A stretch of DNA of 64,000 nucleotides from Pseudomonadota bacterium. GTDB taxonomy: Bacteria > Bdellovibrionota > FAC87 > UBA2466. The position numbers were made by a program, and so were the translations under genes. The notes below the pieces were generated by a model, which searched no databases, had not been told where the DNA came from, and was given only the letters and a program-made list of their open reading frames with translations. Numbering within the stretch: the first letter of the stretch is position 1; each line of letters opens with the position of its first letter. The stretch lies in assembly GCA_009927165.1 (NCBI GenBank), contig RFNO01000117.1:62001-126000 (forward strand), given 5' to 3'. Shown here piece after piece: positions 35,063 to 43,857 of the stretch.

Positions 35063-35692
35063 TTAAGAGTGGACCGGTTCCGACTTGTCATGAGCCAAAT
35101 CAATCAGTTCATCTAAAGTGATCTTCATTCCACTAATCGTTTGATTAGCGGCTGTTATAAAAATGTTGTAAGTGATGAGCGCAACGATTGCTACTATCAA
35201 TCCGGCGGCTGTGGCTATCAGCGCCTCTGAAATTCCTGCAGCCACCACGCTAAAACCCCCAGCACCCTTTTCTGCCATATCATGAAACGCCCGCACAATC
35301 CCAACGACTGTGCCCAACAGGCCAACAAACGGACTGGCACTACCAATGGTTCCTAGGATCCAGAGATTTTTTTTCATGTACCCCATCAATCGAAGTCGGC
35401 TTCGCTCCACGGTTCTTTCAGACAGGTCTCGGGATTTTTTTGTGTCAATTGCACCTAAAAACAGCTCACCCACTTCAGGTTTTTGCGTGTGGCAAATTTG
35501 ACGTGCCGCAGAAACATCTCCGGAACGCATGCTCTGCATCAGGGACTCGGCCACATGATTCAATTTGGGGCGGAACGTGAGAAAGAAAACAACGCGTTCA
35601 AAAATCACTGTCCAACTTAGAATTGAGAAAATGAGCAGAGGCCACATAATCCATCCGCCCTGAACAAAAAGTCCCCAGAGATTTCCACTCAT
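35063..35692 (-). CDS. MotA/TolQ/ExbB proton channel family protein
   Basis: A 209-residue protein with three membrane segments. The first is near the N-terminus (WIMWPLLIFSILSWTVIFERVV). The second and third carry the family's TIGSASPFVGLLGTVVGIVRAF and EALIATAAGLIVAIVALITYN. It forms the proton channel with the downstream ExbD/TolR gene. Confidence 0.92.
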   Translation of the reverse strand: MSGNLWGLFVQGGWIMWPLLIFSILSWTVIFERVVFFLTFRPKLNHVAESLMQSMRSGDVSAARQICHTQKPEVGELFLGAIDTKKSRDLSERTVERSRLRLMGYMKKNLWILGTIGSASPFVGLLGTVVGIVRAFHDMAEKGAGGFSVVAAGISEALIATAAGLIVAIVALITYNIFITAANQTISGMKITLDELIDLAHDKSEPVHS

Positions 35693-35775
35693 CTCTATTC
35701 TCCTTTTAAAAGTAACTCACCCAGCTTTCGAAATAAGAATAGCAGATAAAAACAGCTTAGTAAGCCCTAAGTAAG

Positions 35776-35805
35776 GCGGGCTCAGCTTAGGAAAGCTGAG
35801 CCCGC
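35776..35805 (-). terminator. Strong hairpin after hppA
   Basis: GCGGGCTCAGCTT / AAGCTGAGCCCGC form 13 base pairs around an AGGA loop, 22 bases past the hppA stop. On the minus strand it is followed by CTTACTTAG, which is not a good U-tract, so it may terminate inefficiently or protect the 3' end. Confidence 0.6.
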
Positions 35806-35826
35806 TCTAACATTTTAGGATAGAGT

Positions 35827-37953
35827 TTAGATAAACAAAGGAGCCATCAACAACGTCACCGTCGATAACAGCTTTATCAACACGTGAAGTGAAGGACCCG
35901 CAGTGTCTTTAAATGGGTCGCCCACAGTATCTCCCACCACGGCTGCTTTGTGTGCATCCGAGCGTTTTCCTCCGTGTACTCCCGTTTCGATATATTTTTT
36001 GGCGTTATCCCACGCGCCACCGGCATTGTTGAGCAATGTAGCTGTGAGAATCCCGGTAATAGTGCCCACCATTAAGAAACCCGCAACTGCTTCAGCTCCA
36101 AGACCGGGATCATTTTCTGGGGCAAGTGCCTTAAAAATAACGCCCACAAGCACTGGAACCGCTACTGCAAGCACTCCGGGGAGAACCATCGCTTTTAGTG
36201 AGCCTTTAGTAACGATATCTACGCATGCACCGTAGTCAGGTTTTGCGGTTCCGGCCATAATTCCGGAATTAGCTTGGAATTGTCGTCGAACTTCTTTGAT
36301 CACTGTTTCCGCCACTTTTCCCACTGCTTTAATGGCTAATGCTGAAAACACGAAAACAAGAGTTGCACCCACTAAGGCCGCAATAAATACTCCCAGTTTT
36401 GCGAGATCAACCGACTCAAACTTCTTCTGAGTTAGATCAGTGATTTCATCCATGTATGCAGAGAATAGAAGAAACGCTGCCAGCGCGGCACTTCCGATTG
36501 CATAACCTTTCGTAAGAGCTTTAGTTGTATTTCCGACTGAATCCAATCGGTCTGTGCGTTTACGAATATCTTCTGGTTGACCTGACATTTCCACAATTCC
36601 GCCAGCATTGTCGGTGATCGGCCCAAAAGTATCCATAGCTAACACATAAGCTGCCGTGGAGAGCATCCCCATGGTTGCCACTGCCGTTCCAAAAAGACCG
36701 CCACCATCAAGTGCAAGATTTCCCATCCAGTAAGAGAGGTAAAGAGCAACAGAAATCACTAGAACGGGGGCTGCCGTGCACTCGAATCCCACAGCGATAC
36801 CGCTAATGATATTCGTTGCAGGTCCGGTCAGCGAGCTGTCAGCAATGGAGCGAACAGGCCGATATTTGTACTCAGTGTAATATTGAGTAATCCAAACGAA
36901 AATGAAACTGGTCAGAACCCCGACCACACCACACGCGAAGTACCAGAGGGGTTGACCGTTCACGGCGCTGAAATCTAATAACCAGGAGACGGCTCCGTAA
37001 AAACCAACAATCGCTAAAACTGTGGTGACGTAATATCCTTTATTGAGTGCGGACATTGGATCTTCTTGTTCATTCTTCATTCGAGCGGCAAAGAGACCAA
37101 CAATACTTGCTACGATTCCGAAAGCTCGAGCAACCAGAGGGAAAAACACGATTTTCGTAGGAATGTTTGGGTTCTTAATTGCTAGAAAGGCCGCCAGAAC
37201 CATAGCCCCGACGTTTTCAGCTGCCGTTGACTCAAATAAATCAGCTCCACGGCCAGCACAATCGCCCACGTTGTCACCCACTAAGTCTGCAATTACAGCA
37301 GGATTTCGTGGATCATCTTCGGGGATTCCGGCTTCCACTTTTCCTACAAGATCAGCGCCAACGTCAGCCGCTTTTGTGTAAATACCGCCACCCAGCTGAG
37401 CAAAAAGAGCAACAAAGCTGGCTCCAAACCCGTAGCCTACCAGTTGTAGCACGATATTTTTTAGCTCACTTGCCTGAAGGTTTTCACGTCCGCCGAAGAG
37501 CACAAACAATCCAGCAACTCCCAATAAACTAAGGGCTGTCACCGCAAGACCGGACACAGCTCCCCCTCTGAGGGAAACTTGAAGAGCTTTAGCTAAACTA
37601 CTGGTTGCAGCTGCTGCTGTTCTAATGTTGGAGCGGATGGAAACGTACATCCCCACAAATCCAGACAGTGCGGAGGACAGAGCTCCCAAGAGAAATCCGA
37701 TCGTCATGTTCAAAGCAGTCGAGGCATCTTTGAAATGGCTGTAAAAGAAATAGAGGAAAACCGCGAATACTACACTCAAAACCAAAATCGTTCTGTTCAT
37801 TCGGCGAAGAAATGCTTCAGCGCCTTCCTTGATGGCATTAGAAATGTCTTGCATTCTTTGTGTGCCACAATCTTGTGCCATGACATATCGAGAAAGATAA
37901 ACTGCTGTAAGAATTCCCACTCCAGCCAAAGCGAAAATCACCGAAAGAGCCAT
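35827..37953 (-). CDS. hppA: Membrane-bound proton-translocating pyrophosphatase (K+-independent type)
   Basis: Pumps H+ across the inner membrane using pyrophosphate hydrolysis. The 708 residues form a many-spanning protein. The substrate loops are DVGADLVGKVEAGIPEDDPR, VGDNVGDCAGRGADLFE and the C-terminal AAVVGDTVGDPFKDTAGPS. The phrase GNTTKALTKG, at about residue 477, has Lys where K+-dependent enzymes have Ala. By established family rules this marks the K+-independent H+-pumping class. It is monocistronic and is followed by a hairpin. Confidence 0.95.
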   Translation of the reverse strand: MALSVIFALAGVGILTAVYLSRYVMAQDCGTQRMQDISNAIKEGAEAFLRRMNRTILVLSVVFAVFLYFFYSHFKDASTALNMTIGFLLGALSSALSGFVGMYVSIRSNIRTAAAATSSLAKALQVSLRGGAVSGLAVTALSLLGVAGLFVLFGGRENLQASELKNIVLQLVGYGFGASFVALFAQLGGGIYTKAADVGADLVGKVEAGIPEDDPRNPAVIADLVGDNVGDCAGRGADLFESTAAENVGAMVLAAFLAIKNPNIPTKIVFFPLVARAFGIVASIVGLFAARMKNEQEDPMSALNKGYYVTTVLAIVGFYGAVSWLLDFSAVNGQPLWYFACGVVGVLTSFIFVWITQYYTEYKYRPVRSIADSSLTGPATNIISGIAVGFECTAAPVLVISVALYLSYWMGNLALDGGGLFGTAVATMGMLSTAAYVLAMDTFGPITDNAGGIVEMSGQPEDIRKRTDRLDSVGNTTKALTKGYAIGSAALAAFLLFSAYMDEITDLTQKKFESVDLAKLGVFIAALVGATLVFVFSALAIKAVGKVAETVIKEVRRQFQANSGIMAGTAKPDYGACVDIVTKGSLKAMVLPGVLAVAVPVLVGVIFKALAPENDPGLGAEAVAGFLMVGTITGILTATLLNNAGGAWDNAKKYIETGVHGGKRSDAHKAAVVGDTVGDPFKDTAGPSLHVLIKLLSTVTLLMAPLFI

Positions 37954-38090
37954 GGTTCCTCCCTATATTTAAGATCCTTAAGCTGGCCATTAGGGCCAAC
38001 TGATTAAGCTCAGAAAGACCCAACTATATGCCGTAGTAACTCGGCCGTGGCAAGTAACAAAAAGGGTGAATTATAAGAATTTTGAAGGGG

Positions 38091-38318
38091 TTAGGGCTTT
38101 CGGGGGGCGATTTGCTCAGTGCAGTGAGCACTTCGGTGCCTTTGTCCGGGAACATGGCCATCCCAGCATTCAACACTGCAAAATTGCAGCTGAAATCTTA
38201 ACCGGTTACAAGTCGATACCGAACATTTGTACCATTTAGCACCCCAGGAAATCGGCTTTTTGCACATACTGCATTTTTCCCAGGAATCGTTTTGAATCGG
38301 GGCTTGGAGATTATTCAT
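38091..38318 (-). CDS. Small cysteine-rich zinc protein
   Basis: A 75-residue protein with an evident metal-binding pattern: C-x2-C (CSMCKKPI), then C-x4-C (CSVSTC), then C-x3-C (CSVEC), ending with an H-x8-H-x3-H stretch (HVPGQRHRSAH). I believe similar small proteins occur in other deltaproteobacterial-type genomes, but I cannot name a function. It starts 4 bases after galE and is the last gene of the pilG-to-galE run. Confidence 0.75.
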   Translation of the reverse strand: MNNLQAPIQNDSWEKCSMCKKPISWGAKWYKCSVSTCNRLRFQLQFCSVECWDGHVPGQRHRSAHCTEQIAPRKP

Positions 38319-38322
38319 TGGT

Positions 38323-39309
38323 TTATTTTATAGCTGAAGTTCGCCAAGTCCAATCGTCTCGCAGCATTTGCGAGAGGGAACGCTCAGGCTTCCAACCGAG
38401 ATACTTTTTAAGTTGTTGGGGGTCTGCCACTAAGTGAGGAGGGTCTCCAGGCCTACGTGGTTGGAAATCAATAGCGATGGTTCGACCAGTGACCTTTTCG
38501 GCAGCTCGTATGACTTCCAAAACGGAAACTCCCAGCCCGGTTCCGACATTGAGGCTTTGGGGCAGGGACTTATTAGCATCGAGTGTTTCCCAAGCTTTAA
38601 TGTGAGCATGGGCTAAGTCCACTACGTGAATGAAGTCTCGGATGCAGGTGCCATCAGGGGTATTGTAATCATTGCCGTAAACACTTACCGGCCGGCCGGT
38701 GAGAGCAGCAAGGAGCACGTTGGGAAGTAGATGAGTCTCAGGTTCATGAGCTTCTCCCCAGGAATATTCTGGCCAAGCACCCGCCGGATTAAAGTATCTC
38801 AGGTTGAGTGCTCTGAACTTTCCCATCTGATGGTACCGGTTCAAGATCATTTCAGCTATCACTTTACTGTCTCCGTACGGAGAAGCAGGTTGATACGATG
38901 AGCTTTCTTTAATTGGAACGGAAGTGGGGACTCCATAAACGGCGCAACTTGATGAGTGGATAATCGTTTTGATATTAAATTCAGATGCAACTTCAGCAAG
39001 ATGAAGAGTGCAGAGCATGTTGTTTCGAAAATAAAGACTGGGCTCGCGAAAACTCTCGGGAACCAATGCTCTTGCTGCAAAATGAATGATTCCTGCAACG
39101 GGACCTAAACTTCCAAAAACTTTTCGGGTTTCTGCTAGCTGGGTCAAATCAACAGGTATCACATCAAAGTGGGTTTGCGCTCCAGATTTACTTGTGGAGT
39201 AGTCATCTAAAATAATCGGTTGAAAACCGGCCTCGGAAAGGGCAAACGCAGTAGCACAGCCAATGTATCCATTACCACCAGCTAAAACTATCTGTCTTGT
39301 CAGAGTCAT
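38323..39309 (-). CDS. galE: UDP-glucose 4-epimerase GalE
   Basis: Interconverts UDP-glucose and UDP-galactose for envelope sugars. The 328 residues have the NAD motif GGNGYIG (13-19). The catalytic SSSCAVYG Ser and the Y-x3-K motif (SPYGDSK) are present. NLRYFNPAGA and the C-terminal KYLGWKPERSLSQML are typical of GalE. It sits 17 bases after pilD, suggesting a link between sugar supply and surface structures, though pilus genes and galE may simply share a transcript. Confidence 0.93.
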   Translation of the reverse strand: MTLTRQIVLAGGNGYIGCATAFALSEAGFQPIILDDYSTSKSGAQTHFDVIPVDLTQLAETRKVFGSLGPVAGIIHFAARALVPESFREPSLYFRNNMLCTLHLAEVASEFNIKTIIHSSSCAVYGVPTSVPIKESSSYQPASPYGDSKVIAEMILNRYHQMGKFRALNLRYFNPAGAWPEYSWGEAHEPETHLLPNVLLAALTGRPVSVYGNDYNTPDGTCIRDFIHVVDLAHAHIKAWETLDANKSLPQSLNVGTGLGVSVLEVIRAAEKVTGRTIAIDFQPRRPGDPPHLVADPQQLKKYLGWKPERSLSQMLRDDWTWRTSAIK

Positions 39310-39326
39310 TGAGTAAGATCCTCTTA

Positions 39327-40127
39327 TTAGTCTGACAAATCTAGGAGCAAGAGTCGATTGATTTGGTTACCAAGTATGAGATAAATCAATGCGGCCACGG
39401 CTAGGAAGGGGCCAAAAGGGATAGCTGTCTTAAAGTTTTTCTTTTTGATGGCCATGACCGAAAGCCCTGCAAGGGACCCTAAAGTGCTGGAAACGACAAT
39501 GACGGTGAGGACAGAGCGGTAGCCCAGCCATGCCCCAATCATCGCTAAAAGCTTCACATCGCCACCGCCGAGTCCCTCTTGTTTGGCAAATTTCTCGTAC
39601 AAGTAGGCAATCAAAAGAAAAACACCCCCACCGAAAGCAGCTCCGAGCAGCGATTCCCACCATAGGATGTCATGAGTAAAAAAAAGGGCAACAAATCCAA
39701 CAAGGATTCCAGGCAAACTGATCTCATCGGGAATAATCATGTGGTGGATATCAATAACTGTGATTATTAATAAAGAGGAAGCAAAAACTGTATAGAACAG
39801 CCATTGCCAACTCCAGTTAAATTCAAGCCATAAGAGAACAAAAAGTAATGCGGTGATGAGTTCGACAGCTGGATATTGCCAGGAAATTGATTGTTTGCAA
39901 AAGGCACAACGCCCTCGCAAGAACAGAAAACTAAATAAAGGAATATTGTGGTACCAGCGCAACACATTCTTGCATTGCGGACAATGCGATCGATCCCAAA
40001 TGACAGTTTGGTTCTCAGGGAGCCGTAAAATACAGACGTTAAAAAAACTACCCCATATTAATCCCAGCAGACCAGTAAGGAAAATCCCAACAGAGGGCTC
40101 TTGCGCTACTGTAAGTAGCTCGTTCAA
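39327..40127 (-). CDS. pilD: Type IV prepilin peptidase PilD
   Basis: Cleaves prepilin leader peptides and N-methylates the new end. The 266-residue membrane protein has the cytoplasmic four-cysteine zinc loop (CPQC...CAFC). The two catalytic Asp sites are VIDIHHMIIPD and GGGDVKLLAMIG. Its start overlaps the pilI stop by four bases. The order pilG-pilH-pilI-pilD is the same as in the Myxococcus pil cluster. Confidence 0.95.
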   Translation of the reverse strand: MNELLTVAQEPSVGIFLTGLLGLIWGSFFNVCILRLPENQTVIWDRSHCPQCKNVLRWYHNIPLFSFLFLRGRCAFCKQSISWQYPAVELITALLFVLLWLEFNWSWQWLFYTVFASSLLIITVIDIHHMIIPDEISLPGILVGFVALFFTHDILWWESLLGAAFGGGVFLLIAYLYEKFAKQEGLGGGDVKLLAMIGAWLGYRSVLTVIVVSSTLGSLAGLSVMAIKKKNFKTAIPFGPFLAVAALIYLILGNQINRLLLLDLSD

Positions 40128-40888
40128 GTGTAAATATCCCTTCTAGCAAAACACAAAGAAGCCAAAATAAAATAGACGCAGATGCAAACTGAAGCATACA
40201 AAGTGACAAGAGCCACTTGGTTCCACTCCAAAAACAATCCATAGGAACCTAACGCTTTCATGTTAAAAAGCCGAAGATTAGGGACCACCGAGTTTAGAAG
40301 TTTCCAAAAAGTCTGTTGGCTATCATCGGAATTGAATTTTACAGCCGCTTCGGTAAAGCTCCCTAGACCAAACATACAAAGGCTTGCAGCTGCCGCAATC
40401 AAAGCTCCTAAGTTCACTGCAAAAAAGTATACGACCGAAGTCATGACCGCGCCTTCAAGAAAAAAGAGAAGTAAAGTTTGAAAAATAGCCTTGGGAATAA
40501 TTTCGATTTCGTTGTGTTTACAAAGCACAAACATAAGCAAGCCTAAAAGGGAAATCACCAAAGCTTGAATAGTTGTCTGTCCCAAAAACTTTCCGACGAG
40601 AAAACTCAGACGAGAAACTGGTTTGGATAGCACCATCGCAATCCAGCCTAAATTTAATTCCCGATGAAGCAGGGAAATGCCCATGAATATAGAAAATAGA
40701 AGATTACTCAACTGAATACCTGCTAGAAAAAAATCCAGTGTGATTTTAGATTTTTCGGCGTAGGTTAATTGTCCTAAAAGCAGAGATAGAGCTAGTGCGA
40801 GTGAGGCAAAACCGGCTAAGATATAAAAAACGCGCTCGTGAAGAAGTTCTTTTATGGTTACTCCGGCAATACTAAAAATGGTTTTCAC
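40124..40888 (-). CDS. pilI: ABC-2 permease, PilI-like
   Basis: A 254-residue integral membrane protein with about six segments in the ABC-2 permease layout. In Myxococcus the equivalent permease is needed for pilus assembly. The assignment rests mainly on position: directly after an ABC ATPase and before pilD, with four-base overlaps on both sides. By sequence alone it could be any ABC-2 permease. Confidence 0.78.
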   Translation of the reverse strand: MKTIFSIAGVTIKELLHERVFYILAGFASLALALSLLLGQLTYAEKSKITLDFFLAGIQLSNLLFSIFMGISLLHRELNLGWIAMVLSKPVSRLSFLVGKFLGQTTIQALVISLLGLLMFVLCKHNEIEIIPKAIFQTLLLFFLEGAVMTSVVYFFAVNLGALIAAAASLCMFGLGSFTEAAVKFNSDDSQQTFWKLLNSVVPNLRLFNMKALGSYGLFLEWNQVALVTLYASVCICVYFILASLCFARRDIYT

Positions 40889-41838
40889 TGTCTTGCCTCC
40901 GGTTGATTGTTCTCTGGGTGATTCAAGTTCAATTCACCTTCCTTAAAGAGAGCTTCTTCTAGCTTGTTTCTGTGGGACGAAATACTTACAATCGAGATTC
41001 CTTTTTGTTGAGCTTGATTGAGAAAACTAATAAGCTCCTCAGTACCGTTTAAATTTTTAGTGGTGAGGTTTCCCGGAGGCAAAGTATCTGCTTGTTGGGA
41101 GTCTCTGATGGATACTTCGAATCGGTTTCCTTCAACTTTAAGAAGTTCGTCGATCGAACAGAACGTTTTCAGTTTTCCCTTTCTTAGCAGTGCTACTGAT
41201 GAGCACAGCTGTTCGACATCTTCCAAAATATGAGAACTGAAAAAAATAGTGGCTTCCGGGAGTTCTGAGTGAATCCTTCGAATGAGATTTCGGATATCCT
41301 TCCGTCCTAATGGGTCTAACCCACTCATTGGCTCATCAAAAATGAGAAGTCGTGGTTCATTAAGGAGGGACTGAGCAATGGCTAGTCGTTGCGTCATTCC
41401 CTTGCTGTAACCTTGAACTTTTTCTTCGCTTGCCCAACGCAAGTCAACCAAGTCCAAAAGAAAATCGATTCGGTTCGTTAAAGCTTTCCCAGACAACGAC
41501 AAAAGATTACCGTAAAAGGTCAGAAGAGCGCGCCCCGAGAGAAATTTAGGAAAACGTGGGTTTTCCGGTAAGTATCCTATGAAAGAACGAGTGATTTTAT
41601 CGGGTACTTGATGGCCGCAAACCCAAATTTCTCCGGCCGTGGGTTTCAAAAAACCCAAGATCATTTTGATAGTAGTCGATTTTCCGGAGCCATTCGGTCC
41701 AAGAAGACCAACGACTTGACCTTTCGGAACTTCCAAAGAAAGGCCATCTACTCCCATTTTGGATTTTCCCCAACCAGTTGAAAAACGTTTGGATACATTT
41801 TTTATCAAAATATCCACATTATTCATTGATGAGTTCAT
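40885..41838 (-). CDS. pilH: ABC transporter ATPase, PilH-like
   Basis: A 317-residue ABC ATPase: Walker A GPNGSGKST, signature YSKGMTQRLAIAQ, Walker B LLIFDEPMSGLDP and the SSHILEDVEQL switch His. A C-terminal region of about 90 residues beyond the ATPase is variable and ends in a polar stretch. By order it matches PilH, which in Myxococcus works with PilG and PilI in pilus export. It overlaps both neighbours by four bases. Confidence 0.82.
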   Translation of the reverse strand: MNSSMNNVDILIKNVSKRFSTGWGKSKMGVDGLSLEVPKGQVVGLLGPNGSGKSTTIKMILGFLKPTAGEIWVCGHQVPDKITRSFIGYLPENPRFPKFLSGRALLTFYGNLLSLSGKALTNRIDFLLDLVDLRWASEEKVQGYSKGMTQRLAIAQSLLNEPRLLIFDEPMSGLDPLGRKDIRNLIRRIHSELPEATIFFSSHILEDVEQLCSSVALLRKGKLKTFCSIDELLKVEGNRFEVSIRDSQQADTLPPGNLTTKNLNGTEELISFLNQAQQKGISIVSISSHRNKLEEALFKEGELNLNHPENNQPEARQ

Positions 41839-42782
41839 TTTTGGATTTCCTTTTGGACGTGAACACCCATGTTTTCAAAAGCTTTTTCAAGGTCGGGTTG
41901 GGTCGATTCAACTGACGAGCGATCTTTCTTTAAACGAAAGAAAAAGTTTTCAGCCATAAGGTTTTTAAGATCCTCAGAGCGGTGTTCTTTTTGGTTTAAG
42001 CTACTTAAGTTTCGATCAGTGCTTGGTTTTATAAAGGATTGAACCGCTTCCAAACTATCGGGTAATTGTCCCTTCGTCTTTCGATAACTTTGAATTGCGT
42101 CATTCAAGGCTTGCTTTTGGAGATGCCAACGCAAGCCACGAATTCGGAAAGCAAGTCTGTGTTTAGCTTCTGGATCTTGGGCAGCTTCAAAGAGTTCTGT
42201 CGCAGATTGTAGTGCAGATAGGTGGGCCCCTGATTGACTGAGAAGACCGATGCCAAGTGAGGTTATAAACGCGGGAGCCCCTGGAAGTTGGGAAGCTCTA
42301 ATGACATGGGGGGCGGCATTTTTATAATCGTTGAGCTCGAGAAAATAATGCATTCCCAGCATATGATGAGCCCGCCACAGAGTGGGCCGCTGCTTTACCC
42401 ATTTCTCCAAAAGAAGTTTTCCTCCCAGTTTGTCACGTCTAAAAAAAGAAACCGTGAGAGAACCAAAGTGGTAAGCAACATCGAAGTTGGGGTCTAGAGT
42501 GGTTATGGTGTCTACTTCCGCAAATTCCCAACTGACAGAATCCGATTTTAATCGGGTAGGGCTGGCTTCTTGAAGTAGGTGAACCCAGAGGAGACTTCCC
42601 AGAAAATGGTCAAATCCAAAAGCAAGTTTCTTTAGTGATTCTCCACGATAACCCACTTGAGCTATTGGAAGATCAGGCCCCTTGAGCGCCTGAGTAAGGC
42701 CGGTACCTCGTTCACACATTAATTTGGCGGAAAAAAGAACAACCAAAAAAAGAACGACCCCTATTTTGGTTCTGAGTTTCAT
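41835..42782 (-). CDS. pilG: Membrane-anchored TPR-like protein, PilG-like
   Basis: A 315-residue protein with an N-terminal membrane anchor (IGVVLFLVVLFSAKLM) and a helical repeat region with TPR-like pairs (AYHFGSLTVSFFRRDK, AHHMLGMHYFLELNDYK). A charged C-terminal tail follows. PilG of Myxococcus is a protein of unknown function encoded with pilH and pilI. The symbol is given from gene order and overall character. It is the first gene of this operon, and the gap 42783-43307 ahead of it would contain its promoter. Confidence 0.68.
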   Translation of the reverse strand: MKLRTKIGVVLFLVVLFSAKLMCERGTGLTQALKGPDLPIAQVGYRGESLKKLAFGFDHFLGSLLWVHLLQEASPTRLKSDSVSWEFAEVDTITTLDPNFDVAYHFGSLTVSFFRRDKLGGKLLLEKWVKQRPTLWRAHHMLGMHYFLELNDYKNAAPHVIRASQLPGAPAFITSLGIGLLSQSGAHLSALQSATELFEAAQDPEAKHRLAFRIRGLRWHLQKQALNDAIQSYRKTKGQLPDSLEAVQSFIKPSTDRNLSSLNQKEHRSEDLKNLMAENFFFRLKKDRSSVESTQPDLEKAFENMGVHVQKEIQK

Positions 42783-43307
42783 TTATGGTTAATTTTAACT
42801 AGGAGAAAGCGAAATGTTGAGCTTTGTTTTTGAGAGAGAGTTTCAGGAATCGAATCTTCAGCAACAGGTTTGGGGGGGAATGGAGTGAAAGATTAGCGAT
42901 CCCCGGGCAACTCTCTCTCAATGTTTCAAAAAACCGTACTTGAGTTCTATTTGTTTTCCATCTCAAGTAGACACGGGAGACTGAAGCAAGTCCCATGCCA
43001 ATAGTGCAAAAAAAATGCGGGTGAATCTGTGCGTAACTTGAGGGGGTTAACAGAATTGGAGCAAGCGCTGTTGGGAAAAAAACTGGGGCCATTTTGGCAC
43101 CGATATCAAAAGTATATAAACTTCATATATTCAATTATTTAGCGTGATGCGCAATTAGATGGGCCTGGCGTTCTTTTGGAACTTAAAAACTGAACACCTG
43201 TCTAGAAGCTCGTCACTTTTCACAGTATTCACAATCATAAACACCTGAAAGAATTGGTTAAAAATACAGTGCTGCCAGGCATTAACTTTGCTTAAGATAT
43301 AAAGACT
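42783..43307. ncRNA. Gene-free stretch with nested inverted repeats (possible structured RNA)
   Basis: No convincing ORF fills these 525 bases. TTGAGAGAGAGTT (42830-42842) is a perfect 13-base inverted partner of AACTCTCTCTCAA (42909-42921). Inside it, ATCG-AATCTT pairs with AAGATT-AG-CGAT, giving an interrupted stem closed by a G-rich loop. Beyond it CTCAAGT (42962-42968) can pair either with ACTTGAG at 42938-42944 or with ACTTGAG at 43036-43042. GGGAGACT and AGTCCC make another small hairpin near 42975-42993. Direction is not decided. It may be a small RNA, or the leader of the pilG operon (minus strand), with exclusive folds. I do not match it to 6S, tmRNA, RNase P or 4.5S. Confidence 0.45.
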
Positions 43308-43778
43308 ATGAAAAAAGCAAAGACCCGTACACTCATTAGAGTAGCTCTAGTCCTCTTTACCCTTTTAGAAGTGGTTGGAATTTTCGCTTTGTTGAAACAA
43401 GCTAAACCTGCCGCACTACGCGGGGCGCTAATCAAAAATGGCAGTGAGTATGTTCTCCGGTGGGAAAACTCGGACAAGACGGTCGAGGCAAAATCCTTTG
43501 TTTCGCCCATTGTTGCCATAAACTATGCAAAACATGTTTTAAATCTCCAACCGGGTTCCAACCCGGAATATAAGGACGCCGTTGAGAATGTTTGGGTGAG
43601 AAAAGAGATGGGAAAAGCGGTTTTGCTTTGGAAAACCGCAGGACTTCCTTGGGTGAATCGACTGACTTTTTCCGAAGATTCTCATATTCAGGTATTTGAA
43701 CATGGATTCAAAAACGGCGCTTACTCCACATCGCCTATCGGGCACTCTCTTTCCTTAATCCAAGCCGGAATTCGGTAA
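43308..43778 (+). CDS. Hypothetical membrane-anchored protein
   Basis: I do not recognise this 156-residue protein. A basic start and one hydrophobic segment (LIRVALVLFTLLEVVGIFALL) suggest an inner-membrane anchor with a periplasmic domain of about 125 residues. That domain alternates short strands and contains several Trp (RWENSD, VWVRKEMG, LLWKTAGLPWVNRL). There is no Cys. It lies 79 bases ahead of pepA but probably has its own transcript, since pepA has a strong ribosome-binding site and a gap before it. Confidence 0.65.
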   Translation: MKKAKTRTLIRVALVLFTLLEVVGIFALLKQAKPAALRGALIKNGSEYVLRWENSDKTVEAKSFVSPIVAINYAKHVLNLQPGSNPEYKDAVENVWVRKEMGKAVLLWKTAGLPWVNRLTFSEDSHIQVFEHGFKNGAYSTSPIGHSLSLIQAGIR

Positions 43779-43857
43779 AAGCCTCGTTCATTGATTGTCA
43801 AAGCAAGCCTAATTCCTTTAGAATAGAGCCTTCATTCAAGCTTAAGGAGGTTCTTTC

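Noticed and set aside
42799-43092. 97-codon minus-strand ORF in the structured gap
   Set aside because: No ribosome-binding site and no recognisable domain; the inverted repeats explain the sequence better.
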